Source: an uncultured Eubacteriales bacterium
GTDB lineage: Bacteria > Bacillota > Clostridia > Oscillospirales > CAG-382
Assembly (NCBI GenBank): GCA_934479825.1
Contig: CAKSOW010000020.1
Location: 1-47,779, forward strand
Length of the DNA stretch: 47,779 nucleotides
Direction: 5' to 3'
Below the pieces are notes generated by a model. The model did no database searches, was not told the DNA's origin, and worked only from the letters and a program-made list of their open reading frames with translations. Each line of letters starts with the position of its first letter. The stretch's first letter is position 1. The translations under genes and the position numbers were made by a program. Below, in pieces: positions 1 through 8,833 of this stretch.

Positions 1-9
1 GTCAAACCC

Positions 10-38
10 ATTATACTGGATTTTTCCTTTTGTGTCCA
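10..38 (-). promoter_or_regulatory. Possible promoter firing off the left edge
   Basis: On the minus strand a TATAAT box (10-15) lies 17 bases downstream of TGGACA (33-38). It would drive a gene lying left of the window. Only the box match is seen; no gene is visible to support it. Confidence 0.35.
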
Positions 39-103
39 TCCTTTTTTTTGCTTGCACTTACATTGTAAATTCAAGTCAGCAAAAAGTAATCAAAAGAGAC
101 AGT

Positions 104-1090
104 TTCATGTTCTTTTTGCTAAAAGCAAAAAGAACATGAAGGATGATTTTTCTGTTACTTTTTGCGGCGTGCCGCAAGCCCACAAAAGTCCCCAAGGACG
201 TTTTAACGTTACTTTTTCGCTTGTACGAAAAAGTAACCAAAAAGTACACCAGAGGGTTGCGGCCCTCTGGACTCCCAGGGGACGGTTCAAAACCCGTGCG
301 ATGGGATTTTAGGTGAAATTTGAAAGGTTCAGTGTATTAAGATTTTTTGCAAAAATTTATTAGTGCTGCAAAAAGCACGGCCATGTTTTGAACCGGTGCA
401 AACCGGAAGTGTAGTGCTGACGCAGAATCGGGTTTTGTGAAAAATCGAAGTTGCAGTGCGGGCTTGACGCCGCAAGCACTTGATTAAAAGGGAGAGTGCG
501 CGTTATTTTTGTTGCAGTGGAAAAGGGAAACCGATGTGAGCTTGTGAAAAACTTAGAGTAAAAATGGGGCTTGGTATGACACAAAAGTGCTGTAAGCTGT
601 TTAAAACTTTGAGATTTATCCAAAATACTTTTGTGTGCAGAAAACTTGAAATTTGCGATTCTGTCCCAAACTATCTATTTCCCTGAAAATAGCTTTCTGT
701 TCGCTACAAAAACGACCTCCCACCAAACTCTCCCTTTTTATCCCCCTTAACCTACTGTCCACCCAAATCAAACTTCGCCTTTTCATAAAAAATCGCAAAT
801 TCTTCCGCAGTAAAACCACCGTTTCGCACCGATTCAAAATACTCCGAGCTGTATTGCACAAAGTAGCAATTTTCCATAAAGATTTCTTGATAGCACACAG
901 CTTGCAATTTAGCAAATAAATTCACCGCACGGGTTTTGAACCGTTCCCCGGGAGTCCAGAGGGCTATTTTGCAGCGGCGCTTCGCCGCCCCTCGGTCTGC
1001 TTTTGGTTACTTTTTGCACGCCGCAAAAAGTAACAGAAAAACGTCCTTTTTGATTCTTTTTGCTAAAAGCAAAAAGAACGTAAAAACGTC
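104..1090. repeat. Diverged large inverted repeat (two copies of one intergenic repeat, head to head)
   Basis: The segment at about 104-625 reappears, reverse-complemented and diverged, at about 640-1090. The outer parts match best: the block at 255-300, ending in a GGTTCAAAACCCGTGCG-like motif, matches 920-962, and the block at 150-175 (CTGTTACTTTTTGCGG) matches 1016-1040. Both arms carry the palindrome GTTCTTTTTGC/GCAAAAAGAAC. The inner parts still align loosely, for example around TTTTGAACCGGTGCAAA at 393-409. No convincing gene lies here. The minus strand of the right arm keeps an open frame of roughly 60 codons (about 770-935) that could be a coding relic. This is probably an intergenic repeat family inserted twice in opposite orientation. 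Confidence 0.6.
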
Positions 1091-1147
1091 CCCTTAGGGA
1101 AATTTTCTGAAAAAGGAAAATTTCCCTAAAAGCCCCTTTCCGGGCTT

Positions 1148-1191
1148 TTAGAAAAAACATAAGCCGCCCGACGGCAAACCCGTCGGGCGGC
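1148..1191 (-). terminator. Rho-independent terminator of the 1207-2553 gene
   Basis: A 12-bp perfect stem, GCCGCCCGACGG (1163-1174) with its complement at 1180-1191, is followed on the minus strand by a T-rich run (1150-1160). It starts 15 bases after the stop codon of the minus-strand surface protein. A second hairpin built on AAGCCCC/GGGCTTTT lies just beyond (1128-1150). The same two-hairpin unit recurs below the minus-strand gene that ends at 42798. Confidence 0.75.
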
Positions 1192-1206
1192 AAAACTTAT
1201 ACTCTT

Positions 1207-2553
1207 TTATGCCTTTTCGCTCGGAACAAATACGGCTATAAAGCAGACATCCTCATAAATGCGGCTCTCGGAGAGACTTACAAGATTTTCACCGTCTATC
1301 GACCAGCCGGCAAACACATAGCCATCCGGCGCATAAACAGCCGGAGCCTTGGTCGGCGCTTGTCCAAACAACACTTCTTCACTGTCAAATCCGTAAAATT
1401 CACCGATTCCGGCATCATATGTCACCGTAAACGCAACCGGCGTGCTGTCCGATTCCGGCCGTTCCGTCCGAACCGAAAGCGCCTTGTCGGAAAGCTCGGT
1501 TCCCTCCGACGTATAAGCTTTAAGCTCCGCACTCAAAGCATAATCAGGCGCAAGACCGGATACCGTGATTGACTTGGTAAGCCCGATGATGTTGTCGACC
1601 TGACGTACAATCTGTCCGGCAGAATCCTTCAATATCAGCGTATAGGAGACAATGTCCCGATTTTCCGGAACTTGCCAGAGAAAACGGATTTTCTCGGAAT
1701 AAGTGTGCGCCTGCAAACCAAAGTTTACGTTTTCCGTCTTGCCGGTCGGTTCTGTAATCGGCTCATCCGGCTCTTTGGAATCGTCTTTACCCGGTTCAGT
1801 GTCTTTTTCCGGGGCAGTCTCCGGCTCTTTGACCGGATCCTTGATATCCGTATCGCCGGGAGTCGGGTCTTTTTCAGGCGGTGTAACCGGTTTATCGGTA
1901 GAAGCAGAAGTATCCGCGCCGGAAAAATCCGCGGTCACGGCGATCTTTAACAGCGAAGTGCCATCGACAGCCGCTGCCGTGAAGATCTTGCTTTGGGAAT
2001 TGATGACGATAATACCGTTTGTCCAACCCGAAATACCGGTACAGTCGGACGCCGAAACAGGGGTTAGATCTGTATTTTTCAAATCGGAAGGAGCAACGCC
2101 ATCGGCAAGCTTGAAACGCAGAACCGCAATTCTTCCTCCGTCAAGCGCCGATGTTACCGCGTCGATATTTTTTGTGGCATACCAGCCGAAAAGCACTTTC
2201 CCGGCTGACGGACGTATTAAATCTGCCGGTTTATTGGATTCCGCGGTCACAACGATATTTTCATGTGCTGCCTGCACCACAGAGGCAAGATAGCTTTTTC
2301 CGTCTGCGCCCTTTTCGGGAATCTGTGCCGGGAGCGCCGTTCCGTCACAGGCAACAAGCTCCAATTTCTGCGTGTTGTACGCAAGTCCGAAATGCCCGAC
2401 AATCGCGTCGCCTGTCAGAATCGAAACTTCGGCTTTGATTAAATTTTCCGTGCTGTCATAAGTCACATGCACGTTCTGTGCGCTGTCCTCCAAAGCAAAA
2501 CAGCCCAGCGTCAGCGCCGCAAGCAAGAAAATCATCGCCGTCAGCTTTTTCAT
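1207..2553 (-). CDS. Secreted protein with cohesin-like, FnIII-like and Listeria-Bacteroides repeat domains
   Basis: This is a 448-residue exported protein of unknown role. The order is a signal peptide (MKKLTAMIFLLAALTLGCFA), a cohesin-like beta domain of about 165 residues beginning VHVTYDSTENLIKAEV, a linker of about 70 residues rich in Pro, Glu, Asp, Lys and Thr, a fibronectin type III-like domain (about 275-370), and a C-terminal Listeria-Bacteroides (Flg_new) repeat with the hallmark VFAGWSIDG. The frame is open further upstream to 2748, but the ATG at 2553 has AGGGAGG 9 bases before it, opens the signal peptide, and lies downstream of the promoter at 2666-2694. No sortase motif, dockerin or SLH domain is visible, so how it is retained is unknown. 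It is transcribed divergently from the sugar nucleotidyltransferase. The cohesin-like assignment rests on pattern and is less certain than the repeat and linker calls. Confidence 0.8.
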   Translation of the reverse strand: MKKLTAMIFLLAALTLGCFALEDSAQNVHVTYDSTENLIKAEVSILTGDAIVGHFGLAYNTQKLELVACDGTALPAQIPEKGADGKSYLASVVQAAHENIVVTAESNKPADLIRPSAGKVLFGWYATKNIDAVTSALDGGRIAVLRFKLADGVAPSDLKNTDLTPVSASDCTGISGWTNGIIVINSQSKIFTAAAVDGTSLLKIAVTADFSGADTSASTDKPVTPPEKDPTPGDTDIKDPVKEPETAPEKDTEPGKDDSKEPDEPITEPTGKTENVNFGLQAHTYSEKIRFLWQVPENRDIVSYTLILKDSAGQIVRQVDNIIGLTKSITVSGLAPDYALSAELKAYTSEGTELSDKALSVRTERPESDSTPVAFTVTYDAGIGEFYGFDSEEVLFGQAPTKAPAVYAPDGYVFAGWSIDGENLVSLSESRIYEDVCFIAVFVPSEKA

Positions 2554-2665
2554 AGCTCCATGCCTCCCTAACAGATCATCTATATATAATGAAGAGAATT
2601 TCATATTATTCTTCAACCGTACACTCCGCCAATTTACAATCCGGGGTTCGGTTATTTCTTCTTTT

Positions 2666-2694
2666 ATTATACTGCAATTATTCTGCGATTTCAA
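2666..2694 (-). promoter_or_regulatory. Sigma-A-type promoter for the 1207-2553 gene
   Basis: On the minus strand TTGAAA (2689-2694) and TATAAT (2666-2671) are separated by exactly 17 bases. Transcription would start near 2660, leaving a leader of about 105 bases. This position argues against translation starting at the far-upstream ATG at 2748. Confidence 0.75.
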
Positions 2695-2816
2695 GAGTTT
2701 TTTCACAAAAACCATAACACCGCTCATATTTTTATCTTTTTGTTGCATACTACTATCAGATTTTCACATTCTGATTCTCATTTCAATGCAGTATCTGACG
2801 AAAGGAAAAAGCGTTT

Positions 2817-5228
2817 ATGGAAATCAACTCTAACTATTCCGAATCCGTCGAAGCGGTTGTGCTCGCCGGAGGAAAAGGCACGCGCCTTGCGCCGCTCACC
2901 GAGGATACGCCGAAACCAATGTTGAAAATTTTGGGAAAGACGGTGCTTGAATCCGTGTTTGACCGTATCCGCGCCTGCGGCGTGAAAAAAGCGCGCGTGA
3001 CGACCATGTATCTGCCGTGGCAGGTGGAATCGCTCGGCTCGCAGTTCGGCGATCTCGCCGTCGAGTATGTGCGTGAACCAAAGCCTCTGGGAACGGCCGG
3101 CGCCGTCAAGAACGCTTACAGCGGCGAAAGCGACACGGTTTTAGTGCTTTCGGGCGACGGAGCTTTCGACTTTGATTTAAAAAAAGCGCTGAATTTTCAC
3201 TATGAAAAAAATGCCGATGTCACCATTGTTACCTACAAAACGGAAAATCCGTTGGAATATGGCGTCGTTTTGTACGACACAGACGGCCGCATCGAGCGTT
3301 TTGCCGAAAAGCCGCCGTGGTCGCAGGTCATTTCCGGAACAGTCAACACCGGTATCTATATTATAAAGAAAGAAATTTTAGATCGCATTCCGGCCGGCAC
3401 GGCATATGACTTTTCGGGACAGCTGTTTCCGCTTCTTTTAGCCGGAAATTGCGGACTTTATGCATACGAGGCAAGCGGCGTCTGGTTTGATATCGGAAAT
3501 CTGGACGAATACTTTGCGGCCGTGAGCGCCGCTCTTGACGGGAAATTATCCGGTTTTTCCTCCGGCGGTTTTTCCCCCGAAGAACTTACGAAACAAGGTG
3601 TGGAATTTGACGCGCCGGTCTATGTCTCCCCAAAGGCTGTACTCGGAACATCGGTCAAGCTTGGCGCGTATACGTCTATCGGGGACGGCGCAGTCATCTC
3701 CGACGGAAGCGATATCGCCTGTTCGGTTGTTTCGGACGGGGCGTCGCTTGGCGTCGGATGCGGCATATACGGAACCCTGATCGGCAAAGCCGCACGTCTC
3801 GGAGAAAACTGCGTGACCTCCGAAGGATGTGCGATCGGCGGCGGCGCGGTCATTGAGGACAGCGTGATTCTGCCGAAATATTCGTTTATCCACAGCGGTT
3901 CGCATGTGGCCGGCAGTGATTTTCTGCCCCAACGCGTCGGAAAGCGCGACGGAACGTTGTTTACGGATGAGGGAATCCGCTGTGATAAGGGACGGTTGAA
4001 TCCGGAATATCTATTAAGGATCGGCCGCATTGCCGCCGGAACGCTTTTGGCAAAAAAATCAGCCGGAAGCTGTCGTGTGGGCGTGATGAGCGACGGAAAC
4101 GCCGTCTCGGAACGCATTGTACGCACGGTTTTATGCGGCGTGCAGTCAGCCGGGATCCGAAGCTATGATTTCGGCGGCGGCTTTGAGGCCATGGCGCGGT
4201 ATGCCGCCATGCGGTTCATCACGGATTTAGTGCTCTATATTGCGCATGACAGCCGGAACGGAGGGTATACAGTACGCTTTTTTGAAAGCACAGGGCTTAC
4301 GGCTGACAGTGCGTTTGAGCGCGCCTTTTCCAATTTGTTTTACAGCTCCGGCGATTACCGCGAGCCGGATAAATTCTATGAAACCGACCGTTTCTGTGAC
4401 CTTTGGACTTTGTATTACAGCGAACTTGTCAAGCATGTCCGCTCGCTTTTACCGGCCGGTAAAAACGACGGTTTAAGGGGCTTAGCCTGCCGGTTTGAGC
4501 ACGCGGACGAAATTCCGGCCTATTCCCCGGCACACACGGCTTTATGCGCCATTGCAGAATTAGGCGGTGAAATCCGGACGGAAAAGTATGAGCATTTGCC
4601 AACTGAATCGAATCCGAAAGATGAAATTCCCGTCTTTTCGCTCGATGCGGCCGGCAATCATTTAAAGGTCACTTACGGCAGAGAAAAACTTGACGGATAT
4701 CACATCGGAGCGCTTTTAATGGCACACATGCCGCAAAATGCTGCCTACAAGCTGTATTTTTCGGACGAATGGCCGCAGGCATACCGGACGCTTGCCGGAC
4801 AAAGGAACATTGCCTATACGGATTATACGGAAAGCGTGCATAGCGCACTCTCCCCCACCGGCGACGATATGTACCGGGAATTGTGGCTGACCGATGCGGT
4901 CTATCAGACTTTATGTCTGGCAGCGCTGTTGCAAAACACCCCCGATGCACTCCAAAAAACGGAGCATTTACCTGAATTTGAGATATACACGCGCTATGTA
5001 GAGGGAAATCCCAACCGTGCCGGAATCATGCAGCGTCTTGCAAAGCTGGCGGCCAAACAAAACGGCAAGGCTCCGGAAAGCGTTCACGATGGCGTGCGTT
5101 TGGTTTTTTCCGAAGGCAAAGTCACGGTCATTCCGGGAAAAGCCGCCGGATTCCGCTTGATCAGCGAAGCAAGAAACACAGAAGCGGCCAAAGAAATCTG
5201 TGAAAATATTGAAGAATACCTGAAATAA
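2817..5228 (+). CDS. Fused sugar-phosphate nucleotidyltransferase / phosphohexomutase-like protein
   Basis: At 803 residues it matches the ManC/ManB-type fusion family, which makes nucleotide-activated sugars for cell-wall or surface glycans. Residues 1-235 form a nucleotidyltransferase domain with the signature VVLAGGKGTRLAPLTEDTPK and the later motifs LSGDGAFDFD and GVWFDIGNLDEY. About 250-375 are left-handed beta-helix hexapeptide repeats. About 390-800 resemble phosphomannomutase/phosphoglucomutase. The mutase active-site loop, normally Ser-His-Asn-Pro, reads YIAHDSRNGGYTVRFF near residue 473 and so lacks the phosphoserine. The metal loop DGDADR is also not evident, so mutase activity is doubtful. 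The start has GAAAGGA upstream. It stands alone, divergent from the 1207-2553 surface protein. The sugar substrate cannot be told from sequence. Confidence 0.85.
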   Translation: MEINSNYSESVEAVVLAGGKGTRLAPLTEDTPKPMLKILGKTVLESVFDRIRACGVKKARVTTMYLPWQVESLGSQFGDLAVEYVREPKPLGTAGAVKNAYSGESDTVLVLSGDGAFDFDLKKALNFHYEKNADVTIVTYKTENPLEYGVVLYDTDGRIERFAEKPPWSQVISGTVNTGIYIIKKEILDRIPAGTAYDFSGQLFPLLLAGNCGLYAYEASGVWFDIGNLDEYFAAVSAALDGKLSGFSSGGFSPEELTKQGVEFDAPVYVSPKAVLGTSVKLGAYTSIGDGAVISDGSDIACSVVSDGASLGVGCGIYGTLIGKAARLGENCVTSEGCAIGGGAVIEDSVILPKYSFIHSGSHVAGSDFLPQRVGKRDGTLFTDEGIRCDKGRLNPEYLLRIGRIAAGTLLAKKSAGSCRVGVMSDGNAVSERIVRTVLCGVQSAGIRSYDFGGGFEAMARYAAMRFITDLVLYIAHDSRNGGYTVRFFESTGLTADSAFERAFSNLFYSSGDYREPDKFYETDRFCDLWTLYYSELVKHVRSLLPAGKNDGLRGLACRFEHADEIPAYSPAHTALCAIAELGGEIRTEKYEHLPTESNPKDEIPVFSLDAAGNHLKVTYGREKLDGYHIGALLMAHMPQNAAYKLYFSDEWPQAYRTLAGQRNIAYTDYTESVHSALSPTGDDMYRELWLTDAVYQTLCLAALLQNTPDALQKTEHLPEFEIYTRYVEGNPNRAGIMQRLAKLAAKQNGKAPESVHDGVRLVFSEGKVTVIPGKAAGFRLISEARNTEAAKEICENIEEYLK

Positions 5229-5266
5229 GTGAAGTTTATCGTAAAGATTTATTTTTACGACGCATC

Positions 5267-5295
5267 CCCGGTGAACGGTTTTTCCGTTCACCGGG
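5267..5295 (+). terminator. Strong hairpin after the nucleotidyltransferase gene
   Basis: A 12-bp perfect stem, CCCGGTGAACGG with its complement, closes a TTTTT loop 39 bases after the stop codon. There is no T-run after it on the plus strand, so termination is likely but not textbook. Confidence 0.5.
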
Positions 5296-5431
5296 CGAAA
5301 AACAGGTTAAATTATCCAGGTTCCGGCTACACTTTCCCTTTGCGGCACAGCAACTTGTCCAAATACGCCGAAATGTCGAAAAGTTTCACAAGAAAAAGCG
5401 AAAAAAAACTGCAAAAAATCGAAAAAAGGGG

Positions 5432-5460
5432 TTGACAATTCAGAATGTTTTTGCTATAAT
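5432..5460 (+). promoter_or_regulatory. Consensus promoter of the tRNA-Met/tRNA-Glu unit
   Basis: TTGACA (5432-5437) and TATAAT (5455-5460) are both perfect and are spaced by 17 bases. Transcription should start near 5467, about 40 bases before the first tRNA. Confidence 0.9.
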
Positions 5461-5505
5461 ATACAAGCAACGTCGGGAGAGCGAAAAGCCGTCCCGCAGA
5501 GAAAT

Positions 5506-5582
5506 GGCGGAATAGCTCAGTTGGCTAGAGCATTCGGTTCATACCCGACAGGTCGTTGGTTCAAATCCGACTTCCGCTACCA
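5506..5582 (+). tRNA. tRNA-Met (CAU)
   Basis: This is a 77-base cloverleaf. The acceptor stem is GGCGGAA/TTCCGCT, with a G-U first pair. The D-arm is GCTC...GAGC, the anticodon loop TTCATAC gives CAU, the T-arm is GTTGG-TTCAAAT-CCGAC, and CCA is encoded. The anticodon stem lacks the three G-C pairs of initiator tRNA, so it is probably elongator tRNA-Met. An Ile tRNA using lysidine-modified CAU cannot be fully excluded. Confidence 0.92.
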
Positions 5583-5624
5583 GTCGTTTTACGACTTACA
5601 AATCACGTCTTTCAAGACGCGCAC

Positions 5625-5699
5625 GGCCCGTTGGTCAAGCGGTTAAGACACGGCCCTTTCACGGCTGTAACATGGGTTCGATTCCCGTACGGGTCACCA
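5625..5699 (+). tRNA. tRNA-Glu (UUC)
   Basis: This is a 75-base cloverleaf with acceptor GGCCCGT/ACGGGTC, anticodon loop CTTTCAC (anticodon UUC) and encoded CCA. It lies 42 bases after the tRNA-Met, under the same promoter and before a shared terminator. Confidence 0.95.
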
Positions 5700-5704
5700 A
5701 CATA

Positions 5705-5737
5705 AAAGCACTTGTTTAAGCAAGTGCTTTTTGTTTT
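5705..5737 (+). terminator. Rho-independent terminator of the tRNA unit
   Basis: The stem AAAGCACTTG/CAAGTGCTTT (5705-5714 and 5721-5730) is followed by TTGTTTTTT. It is placed directly after the tRNA-Glu. Confidence 0.9.
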
Positions 5738-5902
5738 TTCTATTGTCAGGACGCATTCTCCGCGGTTTCCGTTATTAAACAGAGTTTTGGAGGAATAATC
5801 GAAAAATCCGGATCACAGCGCGTATTCCATGGATTGGATACGCGTTTTTGTTTTTTCGGTAACAAATTTAATAAGAAAAAACATGACAGGAGTTCACAGA
5901 AA

Positions 5903-6556
5903 ATGGAACGTATAAAGAAAAATTTCGGTTTTGGCTATATGCGCCTGCCCATGAACGGCAAAGAGGTCGATTCAGAGGAAACAAAGCGCATGGTAGACGC
6001 TTTTCTGAAAGCCGGTTTCAACTATTTTGACACGGCGCACGGCTACATAGAGGGAAAAAGCGAAACGGCATTACGTGAATGTCTGACAAGCCGCTATCCG
6101 CGTGACAGTTACATTTTAACCGATAAGCTGACCGGCAATTTTTTCAAGACCGAGGCGGATATCCGTCCGTTTTTTGAGAGCCAGTTGAAAGCATGCGGTG
6201 TGGACTATTTCGATTTTTACTTAATGCATGCGCAAAGTGAGGGCAATTATCCGCATTACAAGGAATACCGTGCTTATGAAACGGCTTTTGCGCTCAAAGC
6301 AGAGGGAAAAATTCGCCATGTAGGTATTTCTTTCCATGACCGCGCCAAAGTTCTGGAACAGATTTTAACGGATTATCCAGAAATTGAGATAGTACAGATT
6401 CAGTTCAACTACTTGGACTACGACGATCCTGCCGTACAAAGCCGGTTATGTGTTTCATGGAACGGAAAAACTGTGGTAGAATATATTATCGTTTTGTGTA
6501 AACCCCAAATTCAGCTCCAAAGTTTAGCAAGGAGTTTACACAAAACTCAGGATTGA
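5903..6556 (+). pseudogene. Aldo/keto reductase, truncated at its 3' end
   Basis: It begins as a normal aldo/keto reductase of the kind that carries a C-terminal iron-sulfur domain. The ATG at 5903 has AGGAG 10 bases upstream. The catalytic set is visible: Asp and Tyr in FDTAHGY, Lys in LTDKL and His in YLMHAQ. Family-like sequence stops after DDPAVQSR at 6445 (residue 181). The next 36 codons are unrelated and end at 6556. Full-length relatives run well past 300 residues, so half the barrel and any FeS domain are gone. The join marks the left edge of an AT-richer block carrying the pectin genes, so the gene was probably cut by insertion or deletion. Activity is unlikely. Confidence 0.8.
6491..6546. 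repeat. 13-bp inverted repeat at the truncation scar
   Basis: GTTTTGTGTAAAC (6491-6503) and its exact complement (6534-6546) flank 30 bases, just past the point where the aldo/keto reductase homology ends. It could be a terminator-like hairpin or the remnant of a mobile-element end. Nothing decides between them. Confidence 0.55.
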
Positions 6557-6604
6557 CTCACTTTTTCTATTGCTTTTATTTCTTTCACATTAAATATCAT
6601 TATG

Positions 6605-7291
6605 TCACAGCACCTTTGTCAAATTCCGGTATATTATATCCGCAATTCTTTTCATGCCCTTGTCACTCGGATGTGCCGCAACGCCCGAATGTTCATACTT
6701 TCCTATTGCCCGAAATGACAGGTCTTGCGAAAGTTCACTCATATCCATAACCATTGCGTTTAATTCTGCCGCCGCTTTTTCGATCGCCTTGCACACAACC
6801 GGCTTTTCCCATAAAAACGGTTGTGAGATAAGAACGGGAACTTTACTTTTCCCCTTTCTTAAATATGAAATCAGTTCTGAAAATTTGTCCGCAAGTTCAT
6901 CTTGTGTATGCTCATTCTCATTAATGTTTTCGCCGAGAACAATTACAACTGCGTCCGCTTCAAAATCCTTTAAATTTGAATATTCATCAAACACGTTATC
7001 ATCATTCATATGTCTCTCCCAATACGCACATTGCGCAATGCAATATGTCGCATTGGGATATTTTTCTCTAACGAATCGCATTGTTTGGTGAACATAATCA
7101 TTCTCACGTTTTGATGCTGCCATTCCCCAATCACCGCTCCAACCGATATCGTCTTTCGGGGCATGCCACGCCATCGAATTACCGGCAAACAAAATCTTGG
7201 GCAAACCTTGCACTTCTCCAAAGCGCAAGAATTTTCCGTCTCCAAGCTGATTACTTGCATCAACGGTATTTGTTAAATCAATATTCCGCAT
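6605..7291 (-). CDS. SGNH/GDSL-type hydrolase (probable carbohydrate acetylesterase)
   Basis: This is a 228-residue protein without a signal peptide. SGNH landmarks are present: the nucleophile Ser in FAGNSMAWH, the block with Gly and Asn in VVIVLGENINENEH, and the C-terminal catalytic region HSGVAAHPSDKGM with its His. Such enzymes commonly remove acetyl groups from polysaccharides. It lies 120 bases downstream of the GH28 pectinase gene on the same strand, so deacetylation of pectic fragments is a reasonable inference. The frame also opens at a TTG 36 bases upstream. ATG 7291 is preferred because the conserved fold begins soon after it, though its ribosome site (AGAGAG) is weak. Confidence 0.78.
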   Translation of the reverse strand: MRNIDLTNTVDASNQLGDGKFLRFGEVQGLPKILFAGNSMAWHAPKDDIGWSGDWGMAASKRENDYVHQTMRFVREKYPNATYCIAQCAYWERHMNDDNVFDEYSNLKDFEADAVVIVLGENINENEHTQDELADKFSELISYLRKGKSKVPVLISQPFLWEKPVVCKAIEKAAAELNAMVMDMSELSQDLSFRAIGKYEHSGVAAHPSDKGMKRIADIIYRNLTKVL

Positions 7292-7411
7292 ATATTTTCT
7301 CTCTGTTTTCAGTATTTTTGTTTTCAATCTTATTTTGATAATTTCATACCTGTAATATTTTTTGTCATATTCGCTATATCATTCATGGAAACTCTGCTCA
7401 TTTCTAATTAC

Positions 7412-8821
7412 TTACTTCAAAATAATATTTTCCGCAAATTTTCCGACAGATATATTTGCTTTTGACATATCCGTAATTTTTTCACCGTTTAAGTAAAGGT
7501 TTTTTATTTTAATATTCTTTACTCCGTACTCCTCGCTGTAACCGAAAAAATTTGACGGTGGCATTGCAGGAGCGGTCACGTTAATGTTATTGAAAGTAAT
7601 ATTTGATATTTTTCCTCTTTCTCCTTTTGAAGAATAACACTCGGAATAAAATACCATCCCCCAAATTAACGGCGGCATAAAATTCGTATCTTTATTTACA
7701 TATATGTCATCTTCATTTTCTTGAATCATCGGATAAAAAGAGACTTCGTCATATTCCACCCGTATGTTTTCAAACACAATGTTATTAACATGTGCATAGT
7801 CAACATTCGAAACGTCCATAACCGGCCCTGTAGCATGAATTACATCACAGTTTTCAAATCTGCAATTTTCTATTTTCTTTGCGCAAAGGTCGATTCCTAC
7901 CTCTAAAGCCTTTCCCCATTCGTTAAATACAACGCAGTTGCAAAATACAATATCCTCCGAAATGTCGTAATCCCTGTTGTTATGATGAATACCGTCGGCA
8001 TAAGCACAGGCAAACCCCTTTATGCACAAGGAATCGTCAAAGCTTCTGACAAAACAGTTTTCAACAAGCGCATGACGGCAATTTAACAAATCGATACCAT
8101 CGGAATTATATCTCCAGTTCCCGATTATTTTAATGTTATCTATATGTACGTTTTCGCAGCATATGGGTCTTACCGACAAAAAACATGAATCGCGGATTAC
8201 AATGCCACAAATTGTAATATTTTTTCCGTATTCTATTTTTATCGGACTCGGTCTCGGCGGGTCAATAAATCCATCTTCTTCAATCGTTTCTTTCATTTTG
8301 CTGTGATCTAATATGCCGTATCCCATTATTTTAACATTTTCGACGTCAATTCCGTAAATTTCACCGTATACAACAGCTCCCTCGTCGATAAAAACGGTCT
8401 GTCCGCTGACTAAATTTATTCTGCCCGTGTTATGCTCTCCTTTTCCGAAATACAAAACATTTTCTTCCGAAAGGTCATAATTTTTATCTTCATTTGCAAA
8501 AAACTGTAGTTCTTCCGATACATCTTTAAATTCAACCACCACCTGGCACGGCTTATTTATTTCAAAAATTACCGTTTTGTCCTCTACAATCGGCTTAATA
8601 TTTAATGACAGCGGTCTGACAATTATATTTTTAATGTAAAAATCACATTCAATTCTAACCGTTTTTTTATCTTTTATATTAAAGGATAAAAATGCTGTTT
8701 CCTTCGTCTGATCAAGCGATCTCTGGAATCCAGGCCAATGACGGTTAATCGGGTATCTCGAAACTCTCGCAGACTGCAGCTCTGTCAATTCATTGTCAAT
8801 ATATACTTTGTATTTTTCCAT
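7412..8821 (-). CDS. Glycoside hydrolase family 28 (polygalacturonase-like)
   Basis: At 469 residues it reads as a right-handed parallel beta-helix enzyme acting on pectin. Typical GH28 landmarks are the acid residues in YNSDGIDLLNC and the paired Asp in SFDDSLCIKG, followed by many helix rungs of the type IENCRFENCDV. No signal peptide is seen, which fits cytoplasmic breakdown of imported oligogalacturonides. The ATG at 8821 is chosen because GGAG lies 7 bases upstream; the in-frame ATG at 8833 has no ribosome site. The gene is visibly richer in A+T than the surface and amino-sugar genes around it. With the downstream SGNH hydrolase it forms a two-gene pectin module, probably acquired horizontally. 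Confidence 0.88.
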   Translation of the reverse strand: MEKYKVYIDNELTELQSARVSRYPINRHWPGFQRSLDQTKETAFLSFNIKDKKTVRIECDFYIKNIIVRPLSLNIKPIVEDKTVIFEINKPCQVVVEFKDVSEELQFFANEDKNYDLSEENVLYFGKGEHNTGRINLVSGQTVFIDEGAVVYGEIYGIDVENVKIMGYGILDHSKMKETIEEDGFIDPPRPSPIKIEYGKNITICGIVIRDSCFLSVRPICCENVHIDNIKIIGNWRYNSDGIDLLNCRHALVENCFVRSFDDSLCIKGFACAYADGIHHNNRDYDISEDIVFCNCVVFNEWGKALEVGIDLCAKKIENCRFENCDVIHATGPVMDVSNVDYAHVNNIVFENIRVEYDEVSFYPMIQENEDDIYVNKDTNFMPPLIWGMVFYSECYSSKGERGKISNITFNNINVTAPAMPPSNFFGYSEEYGVKNIKIKNLYLNGEKITDMSKANISVGKFAENIILK

Positions 8822-8833
8822 TTTAATCTCCAT

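Noticed and set aside
360..919. ORFs of 87-99 codons within the first kilobase
   Set aside because: They lie inside the diverged repeat arms on both strands, without ribosome sites or family resemblance.
2554..2748. N-terminal extension of the 1207-2553 protein
   Set aside because: The extension lies upstream of and across the promoter, lacks a ribosome site, and would bury the signal peptide.
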